Shown: positions 35,370 to 44,258, numbered from the stretch's first letter. The stretch is DNA of 64,000 nt from Halalkalibacter sp. APA_J-10(15) (GCF_023017105.1 NZ_JALKEV010000020.1:1-64000), one strand, 5' to 3'. Made by a program: numbers and translations. Notes: generated from the sequence alone by a model not told the origin.

Positions 35370-35906
35370 TTATAATGATGTACTTGTTACTCTCGCTTGA
35401 TCAAGTAATATTTCACGGACTACTTGACTAATTTCGGGCATAATAATACGTTCCATTGCCAACTTCACAGCTCCTGTTGCACCAGGCATCGAGAAAATAG
35501 CCTTACCATCTCTCACACCAGCAACAGCTCGGCTAAGAATCGCTGCCGTCCCTACTTCTTCAGCAAAGCTTAAATGACGAAAAAGCTCGCCAAATCCCGG
35601 CATTTCTTTGTCTAAACTATCACGAACCGCTTCATGTGTCGTATCATTTAGACCAATTCCTGTACCACCCGTAATGAGAATGGCATCAATATCAGCGCGA
35701 ATAGCAGCTATCTTGATCCAATGCTGAATATGACTGTAATCATAGCCGACCATTTGATACTCCGTAACAGAATGACCTTCTTTTTCTAACATCGAGCGAA
35801 TAAGCTGACCATTCTGATCATCCTCATACGCTGAAACATTTGATACTGTTAAAACCATACAACGAATTGATTTAGTTGATTCATCCAGGTGCTCATCAAG
35901 AGTCAT
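35370..35906 (-). CDS. moaB: MoaB/MogA family molybdenum cofactor protein
   Basis: Molybdopterin-binding fold protein of 178 aa, probably adenylating molybdopterin. The signature ITGGTGIGLNDTTHEAV (TGGTG.....D) and the later MPGATGAVKLAMERII are clear. ATG after GGGAGGAAC. No other moa or mob gene lies nearby. Together with the neighbouring reductase it separates minD from spoIVFA. Confidence 0.88.
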   Translation of the reverse strand: MTLDEHLDESTKSIRCMVLTVSNVSAYEDDQNGQLIRSMLEKEGHSVTEYQMVGYDYSHIQHWIKIAAIRADIDAILITGGTGIGLNDTTHEAVRDSLDKEMPGFGELFRHLSFAEEVGTAAILSRAVAGVRDGKAIFSMPGATGAVKLAMERIIMPEISQVVREILLDQARVTSTSL

Positions 35907-36230
35907 AGATTAATGTTCCTCCCTCACATTTCTTTCTACACATAAGCATATCATAGCTTTTTTAGACTTTGGTTTAAATGACTGAGATAATGCTTCTCAT
36001 GTTCAAAAAGCGAAGAATATTAAGTCGTAGTCAGCTGACGATCATATAGACGAATTATTCAATCATAATCTAGAAAATTGCGAACAAATGAACATTTTTA
36101 TACTTTAACAACCTTTCTTTTAGCCAGTTTCGGCTCACCACTCCATCAGAGAGTAACTTTAAGAAAAACACACTGCTTTTCTTGGTTTCATCGTGCCGTT
36201 TTACAAGTCCATTAAAAAAGTGAAAATCGG

Positions 36231-36386
36231 AGGCCACTGAAAAAGTTTGGTTTTAACTTTTTCAGTGGCTTTGAAGTAATGTGCGTAGCCGTTGCCCGAT
36301 TTTGAAAGCCTTGCAATGAGTGGGTTTCTCATAGCAAGGCGCGCAACGAGCGGAGCCATTACTCTTCCTTGAGTTACTAGAAAGGA
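36231..36386 (+). repeat. Interspersed repeat A, copy 2
   Basis: Nearly identical to 12,069-12,236 apart from a few substitutions and the lack of the 11-bp duplication. The leading hairpin is CACTGAAAAAGTT..AACTTTTTCAGTG. The copy is followed by two more half-hairpins TTTTTCAGTGACCTCG and TTCAGTGGCCTCATGA; the last is shared with the copy at 48.3 kb. Confidence 0.85.
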
Positions 36387-36439
36387 CTTTTTCAGTGACC
36401 TCGAAAATCGCACTTGTTCAGTGGCCTCATGAAAAACAA

Positions 36440-36518
36440 AGGTGAGACCCCGCAGTGCGTAGCACAAGGAGTCTCACCAGCTTCCCGTGGAAAGCGAAGT
36501 ATATTTCAGGAGCGTTAT
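36440..36518 (-). repeat. GC-rich repeat B, inverted partial copy
   Basis: On the minus strand it reads CGCTCCTGAAATATACTTCG.. and ends TGCGGGGTCTCACC, matching 46,643-46,716 with few differences over about 75 bases. Surrounding sequence to 36,610 also has repeat-like fragments (CAACGAGCGAAGCCATTGCT). Confidence 0.8.
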
Positions 36519-36620
36519 TTGTACCACTGTGTATTTGTTCGGTTTCTCATTTAAAAAACACTTTTGACCCAACCTCTAGCAACGAGCGAAGCCATTGCTA
36601 GTCAAATACTTCATTTTAGG

Positions 36621-37418
36621 TTATCTCACACTAAAAAATTGCTTAAGCTTCGCCATTACTCCTTTTGAGTCATCTAGAGACATAAGTGGGACGGTCTCAC
36701 CAAGAATTCTCCGTGCAATGTTTCGGTAAGCAATCGATGCCTTACTTGTTGTTTGAAGTGCGATCGGTTCGCCTTTATTCGAACACTTTATGACTTCATC
36801 ATCATCAACAACGATACCTATCAAATCAATGGATAGGATCGAGGCAATTTCATCAACATCGAGCATCTCACCATTTTTCATCATATGGGAGCGAATACGG
36901 TTGACAATCAGACGAGGGGGTTCAATATCCTCTTCTTTTTCTAATAAACCTATAATTCGATCCGCATCTCGTACAGCAGATAGCTCTGGTGTTGTTACAA
37001 CAATAGCACGATCAGCCCCAGAAATTGCATTACGAAACCCTTGTTCAATTCCTGCAGGACAGTCGATAATGACATAATCATATTCTTGCTTTAGTTCCAG
37101 TATGACCTTCTTTAATTGTTCAGGCTCAATGTCTGTTTTATCTTTTGTTTGAGCAGCTGGCAGTAATGATAAACAATCAAAACGCTTGTCCTTAATTAAA
37201 GCCTGCTTCAACTTACAACGCTCTTCAATGACATCAACCAAGTCATAAATAATGCGGTTTTCTAAGCCCATAATAACATCCAAATTCCGAAGGCCAATAT
37301 CTGTATCTACTAAACAAACCTTCTTACCTGTTAGTGCAAGAGCAGTTCCTAAATTTGCGGATGTCGTTGTCTTTCCAACTCCACCTTTACCACTTGTAAT
37401 GACGATCGCCTCTCCCAC
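36621..37418 (-). CDS. minD: Septum site-determining ATPase MinD
   Basis: Membrane-associated ParA-type ATPase that recruits MinC and prevents polar division, 265 aa. Deviant Walker A GKGGVGKTT, switch II DCPAGIEQG, and the C-terminal amphipathic membrane-targeting helix ending MAKLKQFFSVR. A GTG at 37,418, 8 bases after AAAGGGG, gives the usual MGEAIVITSGKGG start; the ATG two codons earlier is less likely. Confidence 0.95.
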   Translation of the reverse strand: MGEAIVITSGKGGVGKTTTSANLGTALALTGKKVCLVDTDIGLRNLDVIMGLENRIIYDLVDVIEERCKLKQALIKDKRFDCLSLLPAAQTKDKTDIEPEQLKKVILELKQEYDYVIIDCPAGIEQGFRNAISGADRAIVVTTPELSAVRDADRIIGLLEKEEDIEPPRLIVNRIRSHMMKNGEMLDVDEIASILSIDLIGIVVDDDEVIKCSNKGEPIALQTTSKASIAYRNIARRILGETVPLMSLDDSKGVMAKLKQFFSVR

Positions 37419-37437
37419 GTTCATAACCCCTTTCTTC

Positions 37438-38118
37438 CTATTCCATTACCTGATCTACATACTTGCTTAGATGCCGGTGTGTATGAACAAGTTGCTGCAC
37501 CCTACCAATTTGTAAAGACTGTGTCTTGTGGTCAATATATGCAGATGACATAATCGCTTCCTCTGCTGATTCGAATAGTTTGATTTTGTCTGCAATTTTT
37601 AACTGAGAAGGATTAAGAACAGCCGCAGAAATAACTGCATCCTCATTTCCGTTTACTCCCGCATGTGCTATTCCACGAAGTGCTCCCATTATATAAATAC
37701 TACCAGATGCTTGTAGCTTCCCGCCAGGATTTACATCACCAATGAGTAGAATGTCTCCATCAACATTAATAACTTGTCCTGAACGAACAATACTTGTGAG
37801 AGTTATCGTTTGATTTTTACGTTGAATCGTCTGAGCGTCTTCATTGGACAAAACGTGTGAATAAAATCCTTCAATTGCCAATTTACGTCCATTCGTAATA
37901 ATCGATTCTATTTCTCCCTTTTGCTCTTGTTGTAAATAACGGTATCCACTTTCAACCTTTACGAGCAAATCAGGTCCGTCTGAAAGTTGGTAATGCTTCG
38001 ATGAAAGCTTGTCCTTTAACTCCTCTATTAAAAGGTCATAGGAACAGAGATCATCTAACAAAAATACCAACCCTTCTTTTGTTCCTTTAATCGTAACATG
38101 TTGCTTCTTCGGAACCAT
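37438..38118 (-). CDS. minC: Septum site-determining protein MinC
   Basis: Inhibitor of FtsZ polymerisation, 226 aa like the B. subtilis protein. An N-terminal FtsZ-inhibiting domain (HVTIKGTKEGLVFLLDD) is joined to a C-terminal beta-helix (VRSGQVINVDGDILLIGDVN, GSIYIMGALRGIAHAG) that binds MinD. The ATG at 38,118 follows AGAGGTG and matches the family start; the open frame to 38,145 is not needed. minD follows after 19 bases. Confidence 0.93.
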   Translation of the reverse strand: MVPKKQHVTIKGTKEGLVFLLDDLCSYDLLIEELKDKLSSKHYQLSDGPDLLVKVESGYRYLQQEQKGEIESIITNGRKLAIEGFYSHVLSNEDAQTIQRKNQTITLTSIVRSGQVINVDGDILLIGDVNPGGKLQASGSIYIMGALRGIAHAGVNGNEDAVISAAVLNPSQLKIADKIKLFESAEEAIMSSAYIDHKTQSLQIGRVQQLVHTHRHLSKYVDQVME

Positions 38119-38320
38119 TACTGTGTTCACCTCTGTCTCACTCACCTTTTGTCACTATTCACCATTATGAGTTTTATATATAAGAGAGATACGAAATTGT
38201 GCTAATGAAAGGGTCGTTCCCCACACAACAACGCAATGATATAAATGTCAATAATGATACATTCCACATAAAATGAGAATTTTCCTCTTTTCTTTCAGAC
38301 TTTCTTTTTTGCTACTTATT

Positions 38321-38845
38321 TCAACGATTTCTAACCATCTCCTGCTTTAGTACATATTGCATAAGCTTCAGAAATGGAAAATAAATTAAAATAGCAAAAG
38401 CTGTATTTAATACAACGCTGGTTAACACGCGCTCTTGCAGAAATACGCGATGTTCTATATCAGCTAGTCCAATTAATGCATACAAGCCATATTGATAATA
38501 TTCAAAGAACACTAAAGCGGCAATAATGATCGCCAATTGTACGAGAAACATATCTTGAACTCTTTTATATGGAAATACAAAAAAGTATCCAATTAAAGCA
38601 AAACCGAATAAATAGGCCCCCAATAATTGGGTGTAGACGACATCGTATATAGCTCCAACAATAAGTCCATATACTAAGCTAACAGGTCGAGTAAAATGAA
38701 TCCCAATTAAAATAATAAATACGATCATAAAGCGCGGTACAAACACATACGACCATTCATGATGATGAGGAACAAATAATTGAAAGAGTGTACCTTCGAT
38801 CACAAAGAAAAAAAACACAATGAGAGGGATATAAGCTCGACTCAC
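38321..38845 (-). CDS. mreD: Rod shape-determining protein MreD
   Basis: Membrane protein of 174 aa with five or six membrane segments, part of the elongasome with MreB and MreC. It overlaps mreC by 4 bases (ATGA). The family is poorly conserved and recognised by position, size and hydrophobicity (FVFPYKRVQDMFLVQL). About 200 bases separate it from minC. Confidence 0.88.
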   Translation of the reverse strand: MSRAYIPLIVFFFFVIEGTLFQLFVPHHHEWSYVFVPRFMIVFIILIGIHFTRPVSLVYGLIVGAIYDVVYTQLLGAYLFGFALIGYFFVFPYKRVQDMFLVQLAIIIAALVFFEYYQYGLYALIGLADIEHRVFLQERVLTSVVLNTAFAILIYFPFLKLMQYVLKQEMVRNR

Positions 38846-39717
38846 TCGTTTTCCTCCTCTAACAATTCAGTATCAAGAGTTCTACTAGTCCGTTCAACGA
38901 CATAGACATAATCTAGTGAATAGAAATCAGCAGTCGGTTTAATATAGGCATTTTGTGTTAAACCATATTCATCTGGTTCTACACTAACCACTTCGCCAAT
39001 TAATAGCCCGCTTGGATATACCCCACCCTTACCAGTAGTCGTCACCATTTCCTCTTCCTCAATCTCTGCTTCTAAATCAATCTTACGCATGATTAACAGA
39101 CCTCGATCTTCATCGTACCCTTCAATAAAACCGTTAATCGTTTGATCTGAGGAAATCATTGCAGATACACGATTTGTTCGGTCATTATCACTTAACAATT
39201 GGACTCGTGAGGAGAATTCACTTACTTGTTGAACCTTTCCAATTAATCCGCCGGTTGAATCAATCACACCCATATTCGCTTCGATACCATGCTCTGAACC
39301 TTTGTTCAATCCGATGAATTCGGTCCAACGATCTGGGTTTCGATGAATGACAACAGCTGAACGAATTAAATAGTCATCTAAACTTTCCTCAAGCTCTAAC
39401 ATATCCTTTAACGTTTCGTTTTCATTCCGTAATGTATTGCGTTCAATGGAAATTTGCGCATACTCATCTAATCTAGCTTTCAATAATTTGTTTTCTTCAT
39501 AGACTTGTCTCATATCTTGAACATTTTCAAAGAAACCCGCAATCATGTATGCGGGTTTCATGAAAGCTGTCTGTACCCAAGCAACAGAGTCTCTTATCAC
39601 TTGCTCCGGACCGGATACGGCTTCGCGATCGCGCATAGAGTATCCAATCAAACCAACTAAAATAATAATACTGACAAGAAGGACAATGAGCTTTTTATTT
39701 GAGAAGAAGGAGGACAT
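38842..39717 (-). CDS. mreC: Rod shape-determining protein MreC
   Basis: Bitopic protein of about 291 aa: an N-terminal membrane anchor, then a coiled coil (EENKLLKARLDEYAQ..RNENETLKDML), then two beta domains (VIHRNPDRWTEFIGLNKGSE, VTTTGKGGVYPSGLLIGEV). It organises wall synthesis outside the membrane. The ATG at 39,717 after AGGTGACAGGG is preferred over a GTG three codons upstream. It lies 14 bases after mreB. Confidence 0.93.
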   Translation of the reverse strand: MSSFFSNKKLIVLLVSIIILVGLIGYSMRDREAVSGPEQVIRDSVAWVQTAFMKPAYMIAGFFENVQDMRQVYEENKLLKARLDEYAQISIERNTLRNENETLKDMLELEESLDDYLIRSAVVIHRNPDRWTEFIGLNKGSEHGIEANMGVIDSTGGLIGKVQQVSEFSSRVQLLSDNDRTNRVSAMISSDQTINGFIEGYDEDRGLLIMRKIDLEAEIEEEEMVTTTGKGGVYPSGLLIGEVVSVEPDEYGLTQNAYIKPTADFYSLDYVYVVERTSRTLDTELLEEENE

Positions 39718-39730
39718 CCCTGTCACCTAC

Positions 39731-40771
39731 TTACAATTTTCGATCTGATCGTGATGTAATGCCATTCTTCGAGCGGAACAAGTGTATATTTTCCAACGCT
39801 CGACCTGTACCAATAGCCACACAATCAAGCGGGTTTTCAGCAACTACAACTGGCATATTGGTCTCTTCACTTAACGCACGATCTAAATTACGCAATAACG
39901 CACCACCGCCTGTTAGTACGATGCCACGATCCATAATATCGGCAGCAAGCTCAGGTGGTGATTGTTCTAATGTGTTCTTAACCGATTCAATAATCGTTGT
40001 AACTGTATCCGATAATGCTGCAGAGATTTCGTCCGCTGTCACTGTAATTGTTTTCGGTAAACCCGTTAATAAATCACGACCACGAATGTCCATATCATCT
40101 ACACCTTCAGAATCACCAGCTGAACCAACCTCGACTTTTAGTGATTCTGCCGTTCGTTCACCAATCATTAAATTATACGTTTTCTTAACGTATTGGATAA
40201 TAGCATCATCCATTTCGTCACCAGCAACTCGAATGGATTGACTTGTCACAATACCACCTAATGAAATGATCGCTACTTCAGTAGTACCTCCACCAATATC
40301 AACAACCATACTGCCCGTCGGCTCCCAAACAGGCAGCTCAGCACCAATTGCAGCAGCAAAAGGCTCTTCTAATGTATATGCTTCTTTCGCTCCCGCTTGC
40401 TTCGTTGCATCTTCAACCGCACGCTTTTCGACGGCTGTAATACCTGATGGAACACAAACCATCACAGATGGTTTACGAGTAAATAGTGAACGAGTTTTCA
40501 ATGCTTGACGAATAAAATACTTCAGCATCGTTGCCGTCGTATCGAAATCAGCAATAACCCCATCCTTCATTGGTCGAACCGCTACAATATTACCAGGCGT
40601 ACGTCCGATCATATTCTTTGCATCATTTCCAACTGCCTCAATTGATCCAGTATCTGTGCGCAGAGCAACAACAGACGGCTCCCTCACAACAATTCCCTTA
40701 CCTTTTGCATAAACAAGTGTATTAGCTGTCCCTAAATCTATACCTATATCTCTTGAAAAACCACCAAACAT
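39731..40771 (-). CDS. mreB: Actin-like cell shape protein MreB
   Basis: Cytoskeletal ATPase of 346 aa. The phosphate loops are [13 protein letters not shown] and [18 protein letters not shown], with adenosine motif [16 protein letters not shown] after GAAGGGAG. A TATAAT on the minus strand (40,813-40,818) suggests its own promoter in the 180-base gap after radC, so the mre genes need not depend on transcription through the intron-bearing gene. Confidence 0.97.
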   Translation of the reverse strand: MFGGFSRDIGIDLGTANTLVYAKGKGIVVREPSVVALRTDTGSIEAVGNDAKNMIGRTPGNIVAVRPMKDGVIADFDTTATMLKYFIRQALKTRSLFTRKPSVMVCVPSGITAVEKRAVEDATKQAGAKEAYTLEEPFAAAIGAELPVWEPTGSMVVDIGGGTTEVAIISLGGIVTSQSIRVAGDEMDDAIIQYVKKTYNLMIGERTAESLKVEVGSAGDSEGVDDMDIRGRDLLTGLPKTITVTADEISAALSDTVTTIIESVKNTLEQSPPELAADIMDRGIVLTGGGALLRNLDRALSEETNMPVVVAENPLDCVAIGTGRALENIHLFRSKNGITSRSDRKL

Positions 40772-40953
40772 CTATGTATCTCCCTTCAATCATATCCAAA
40801 ATCGTACGATTCATTATATCGAATGTTTACGAAAAAAAATAGCTTCAGTTCCCCGAGTTCTAAAAAAAGTCATAAGCTTACACTTACCATTCTCTATGTT
40901 ACCACTCTTATCTCTCCTGCGCTATCCTCAAAACGGACGATATTTCAATTATT

Positions 40954-41094
40954 TTAAACGTAACCCTTCTCCTTAAGACTGATAAATCGTTGATCACCGA
41001 TAATAATATGATCTAACAATTCAATCCCTAATACTTTTCCCGAATCGGCCAACCTCTTTGTTACATCAATATCTTCACGGCTTGGTGTTGGATC
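40954..41094 (-). CDS. radC: RadC, exon 2 (C-terminal 46 codons)
   Basis: Second exon of radC. The frame reads [20 protein letters not shown] to the end ISLKEKGYV. It supplies the Asp (Asp191 in the joined protein) that completes the JAMM zinc motif HxHPSG..PS..D. It begins directly after the intron's terminal AC. The frame runs upstream into intron sequence, but that part is not RadC. Joined with exon 1 the protein has 229 aa, close to B. subtilis RadC (231). Confidence 0.93.
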   Translation of the reverse strand, partial: DPTPSREDIDVTKRLADSGKVLGIELLDHIIIGDQRFISLKEKGYV

Positions 41095-41154
41095 GTAGGG
41101 TCGATTATATGCGCCTTGAGAAAGAAGCAACACAGGTTTCATCAATCTCCCTCA

Positions 41155-41188
41155 GAACCGTACGTACACCTTTCAATGTATACGGCTC
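41155..41188 (-). ncRNA. Group II intron domain V
   Basis: 34 nt beginning GAGCCGTATAC and ending GTACGTACGGTTC, with a GAAA-type terminal loop. This is the catalytic hairpin of group II introns. It starts 26 nt past the stop codon of the intron protein. Domain VI follows, and an A located 7 nt from the 3' end is a candidate branch point. Confidence 0.92.
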
Positions 41189-41214
41189 GCCGATTGATTC
41201 TATTCACATTTTCA

Positions 41215-42426
41215 TTAAAGGTCTCTAAGTTTCAAAAATGTATATCCAACTTCTGTCCCATCCTTCTGTTTGTCCCAAATCATCAATCGACCTTGGCCAT
41301 TCCTCTTCATTCTTAATGCAACCTTTCTTGAAGTACTTCTCCTTTTGCAGGCGATTGTCTTAACGAAACTTCCCTCAGCATAATAATACAGCAGTCGTAG
41401 CAGCGATCGATTAGAAGCAAGCTTGTAATAAGAAGTCATACGAAGCAATTCAGCATTAAAGATTTGAATAATACTTGATTCTGATTTGTTAAGAAGGCTA
41501 GGTCGATGAAAAATTTTCTTCTGTTCAACATCTCCATATCCTATTTTCCGAATCATTTGTTTCATCTCAATATAAGGAATTTGTAACGAAATAAAAGTCT
41601 GATCTCTACTAGCATCTCTCTTTACAACAATATCATACTGAAGAAATCTCGATAAGTTGCTCATATGACTAATATTCGTCTCAATACCCTTACTTACTGA
41701 ATACAATTGGTTCATATGTTTTACTATGGTTAGCGCATCAAACTTCCTCCCAGAAACACCCATTCTAAAATGCTCGTTATAGCGAACATAATAGATCGCC
41801 CTTTTCATGCTTGTCCAAATTTGCTGAACAGCAAAATCAACCTGTTTCAGAAATATGCTTATACATATGCTTCGAACCATTTTTTTATCCGTAAAATCGT
41901 TCGTATGCTCCTTTTCCCATCGTTGCTCAATCGCTATAAGATCAATGATGAATGTAATAAAGCGTTCATCATCAATCTTACGAGAAAGGAAATTTGTTAA
42001 TTGCGTGCTAAGCTCGACATCATTTAATCGAATAGCTCCTTCCACACACCACGTTACTTTCACAAATGTTTTTTGCAAATAAGACAATGCATCATGCTCA
42101 TGTTCTGCTACAAACATATTTTTTTGCTCCAATGATGGATAAATATGAACCAAAATGAGTTTTAGGACATCTGCTAGTAACGGATAAATCGAATGAATAT
42201 ACTTACTATTTGTCAATTTCCCTTGTTTTAAAGTATTGATAAGCTCGTCCAGCATATGTGTCGATATGTGATGCTTGTATCGTTTTTGTGAAAGGACTTC
42301 TTCCCATAGTGAACGCTTATACAATAATCTATAGCAATCAACAATTTTACGACCTTTTCGTGAAGCATTGTGAATGACGTCTAGCTGTTGCAATGGATCT
42401 TTTGCCAACTTCATGACTCCTTCCAT
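41215..42426 (-). CDS. Group II intron maturase with eroded reverse transcriptase
   Basis: 403-residue intron-encoded protein in domain IV. It aligns by pattern with LtrA-type proteins from its N-terminus (about 27-45, KIVDCYRLLYKRSL) to the X/maturase domain (about 315-385: IIQIFNAELLRMTSYYKLASNR, then SFVKTIACKRRSTSRKVA). The reverse-transcriptase motifs are destroyed: the RPLGIP block is missing, the catalytic Asp of motif 3 (usual form F.EGDIKGCFD) is gone (WCVEGAIRLND, 126-136), TPQGG is replaced by FTDKK (178-182), and YADD by YNEH (216-219). There is no C-terminal endonuclease domain. The frame has no internal stop. It probably acts in splicing only. The start is ATG at 42,426 or 42,414. 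Confidence 0.88.
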   Translation of the reverse strand: MEGVMKLAKDPLQQLDVIHNASRKGRKIVDCYRLLYKRSLWEEVLSQKRYKHHISTHMLDELINTLKQGKLTNSKYIHSIYPLLADVLKLILVHIYPSLEQKNMFVAEHEHDALSYLQKTFVKVTWCVEGAIRLNDVELSTQLTNFLSRKIDDERFITFIIDLIAIEQRWEKEHTNDFTDKKMVRSICISIFLKQVDFAVQQIWTSMKRAIYYVRYNEHFRMGVSGRKFDALTIVKHMNQLYSVSKGIETNISHMSNLSRFLQYDIVVKRDASRDQTFISLQIPYIEMKQMIRKIGYGDVEQKKIFHRPSLLNKSESSIIQIFNAELLRMTSYYKLASNRSLLRLLYYYAEGSFVKTIACKRRSTSRKVALRMKRNGQGRLMIWDKQKDGTEVGYTFLKLRDL

Positions 42427-42922
42427 TTAGACGTTTATCATCAACCTTTCTCCCTTTCCCATGCCAAACTCATTACAAGCAGACTTTGAGTACTACGGAG
42501 AATCCGTTACCTTATGCTAGTATTAAAGCACTTAGGCAATCCCTGAATTATATGCTACATTAGTTTCGTAATGGTTAGGTATCCTGTTCGACGTTTTTCT
42601 CGACTCGAGAATAGTAAGATAGACTTTGCTATAGCTCATGTTCAGGTGATACATGGCTATTCCATCTTCATTGCCATATAACGATCGTAGACAATGGTGC
42701 ACCCTACACCCTTCCGTCTAGGATTCAAGCAGTCTAGCCTTTACCATACATTACTTGGCCTGAAGAACGGACTCGACTAGATCGTTTTGCCGTCTCTTCT
42801 CCTTTTCCCATCATGCTATTGTCCCTTATTTCGTTTCCTCATAAGGTGAGAGGGTAGCCATAGAATCACGCAAAGAATTCTAAATCAATAGATTACTAAT
42901 GAGGCATATCGTACAGGCGCAC

Positions 42923-43471
42923 ACCTGATGGGTGGTTATGCAAGCATATTATAGAAGCTGCTGAGCGTTTAAACGCTTCTTTGAACACCTCTCTTGGGTG
43001 CACAATGCTTGCATTCAAGCTACCAATGAAGACCGTTTTACGGAGGAGTACTTCGTTCTTAGTATTAAGGTAGAGACAATCAAAATGCTCTTGTTGAAGA
43101 AATCGCATATCTTCCATGACATAATTAGCGACATCTTCAGGAGAACGAATGACATATCGCTCTTCAGTCTTTAAGCAATGAATTCGTCGTCCAAGCTCGA
43201 TGGCAGCTGCTAGTTCCACTGCCTTCACTTCACCAATTCCATTAATAAGGCAAAGTTCTTCAATAGCAGCATCTTTTAATTGGACGAGACCATCAAATGA
43301 AGTAAGAACTCGCTGTGCTAATTGGAGTACGGATTCATTCTTCGTACCATTACGTAATAATATCGCAATAATCTCTTGATTAGATAGTGAACAAGGACCT
43401 AACTTTATCATTCGTTCTCGAGGTCTTTCTTGCCGAGGAACATCTTTGATTAGTAAGGTTGATGGGGGCAA
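42923..43471 (-). CDS. radC: RadC, exon 1 (N-terminal 183 codons)
   Basis: First exon of the JAMM-domain protein RadC, whose precise role is unsettled (no longer held to be a repair enzyme). A helix-hairpin-helix-like part (LINGIGEVKAVELAAAIELG) precedes the JAMM domain (RSPEDVANYVMEDMRFLQQE), ending in CLHNHPSG with zinc ligands His178 and His180. Without splicing the frame reads nine intron codons (VRLYDMPH) and stops at 42,896, giving a protein without the zinc Asp. TTG start after GAGGAG. It lies downstream of maf as in B. subtilis. Confidence 0.93.
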
Positions 43472-43523
43472 ATGGGAACACTCCTCTCAAATATTAGGCT
43501 GTCCCTTTGAAGGATGCGTTCGA

Positions 43524-44102
43524 TTATTTTTTTAGGAGGGGAGTGATCGAAAAGGATTGTAATGCGCGTATCGTTTTGGCTAGCGGTAACCCCATTACTG
43601 TATAATAGTCACCTTCTATACGTTGCACAAAATAAGCTCCTAAACCTTGAATTCCGTAAGCGCCTGCTTTGTCAAATGGTTCACCACTTGTGATATACCA
43701 CTCGATTTCTTTTCGGTTCAGCGGATAAAATGTCACATCGGTCTTATCAAAAAACGTCGTCACCATATCACGAGAATATATTGATACACCTGTATAGACT
43801 TGATGAGTTATTCCTGATAATTGAGTAAGCATTCTCTTAGCATCTTCTGCACTAGTTGGTTTACCCAGTATGCTTCCTCTGTCAGAAACAACCGTGTCAG
43901 CTCCTAATACAACATCTTGCTCGTATCGCCTCCAAACATCTTCTGCTTTTTGTTCGGCCAATTGCATCACAAATTCATGTGGTGGCAATGGATCTACAAC
44001 TTTCTCTTCTTTTTCACTTGCTTTCACAATAAATGAAAGCTTCATCTGCTCTAGGAGTTCTTGTCGCCTCGGGGAACGTGAGGCTAAAATGAATGGCTTC
44101 AT
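43524..44102 (-). CDS. maf: Maf nucleotide pyrophosphatase
   Basis: House-cleaning nucleotide pyrophosphatase of 192 aa linked to septum formation. Signature FILASRSPRRQELLEQM at the N-terminus, VLGADTVVSDRGSILGKP in the middle, and EWYITSGEPFDKAGAYGIQG. Located between spoIIB and radC as in B. subtilis. Confidence 0.95.
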   Translation of the reverse strand: MKPFILASRSPRRQELLEQMKLSFIVKASEKEEKVVDPLPPHEFVMQLAEQKAEDVWRRYEQDVVLGADTVVSDRGSILGKPTSAEDAKRMLTQLSGITHQVYTGVSIYSRDMVTTFFDKTDVTFYPLNRKEIEWYITSGEPFDKAGAYGIQGLGAYFVQRIEGDYYTVMGLPLAKTIRALQSFSITPLLKK

Positions 44103-44221
44103 GAAGGGTCACCTCGACAATTGTTTTACTCTATTGTACAAGGTATTAATAAGAATACCAAATTATGTGAGAACAAACAATAAAAAATCGCTGATGAGTA
44201 ACTGATTTCTTTCATAAAATA

Positions 44222-44258
44222 AAACACGCAGTAGCTTCCTATCTAAGCACTACGTGTT
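44222..44258 (-). terminator. spoIIB terminator
   Basis: Stem AACACGTAGTGC pairing with GCTACTGCGTGTT (one G-U, one bulge), followed by TTTATTTTAT on the minus strand. Confidence 0.6.

Larger units (their letters stand above)
41095..42922 (-). mobile_element. Group II intron (mitochondrial-like) inside radC
   Basis: 1,828-nt intron read on the minus strand. Its 5' end is GTGCGCC (consensus GUGYG) and its 3' end is CCCTAC (consensus AY). Removing it joins Gly183 (GGT) to Asp184 (GAT) in frame and restores HNHPSGDPTPS. A 34-nt domain V is at 41,155-41,188. Intron nt 276-281 (ACCTGA) pair with the last six exon bases TCAGGT (EBS1/IBS1). Nt 219-223 (GGGTG) can pair with exon CACCC (EBS2/IBS2). 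Nt 275 (C) pairs with the first base of exon 2 (G). The intron carries one open frame in domain IV. The type fits the Ll.LtrB-like group IIA/mitochondrial-like class. Confidence 0.93.

Noticed and set aside
36201-36467. 88-codon ORF across repeat A copy 2, minus strand
   Set aside because: Only partly shared with copy 1 because of the 11-bp duplication there; best explained as open frame in a non-coding repeat.
40954-41145. Separate 63-codon ORF beginning [22 protein letters not shown]
   Set aside because: Its first 16 codons lie in intron domain VI; the rest is radC exon 2. It is not an independent gene.
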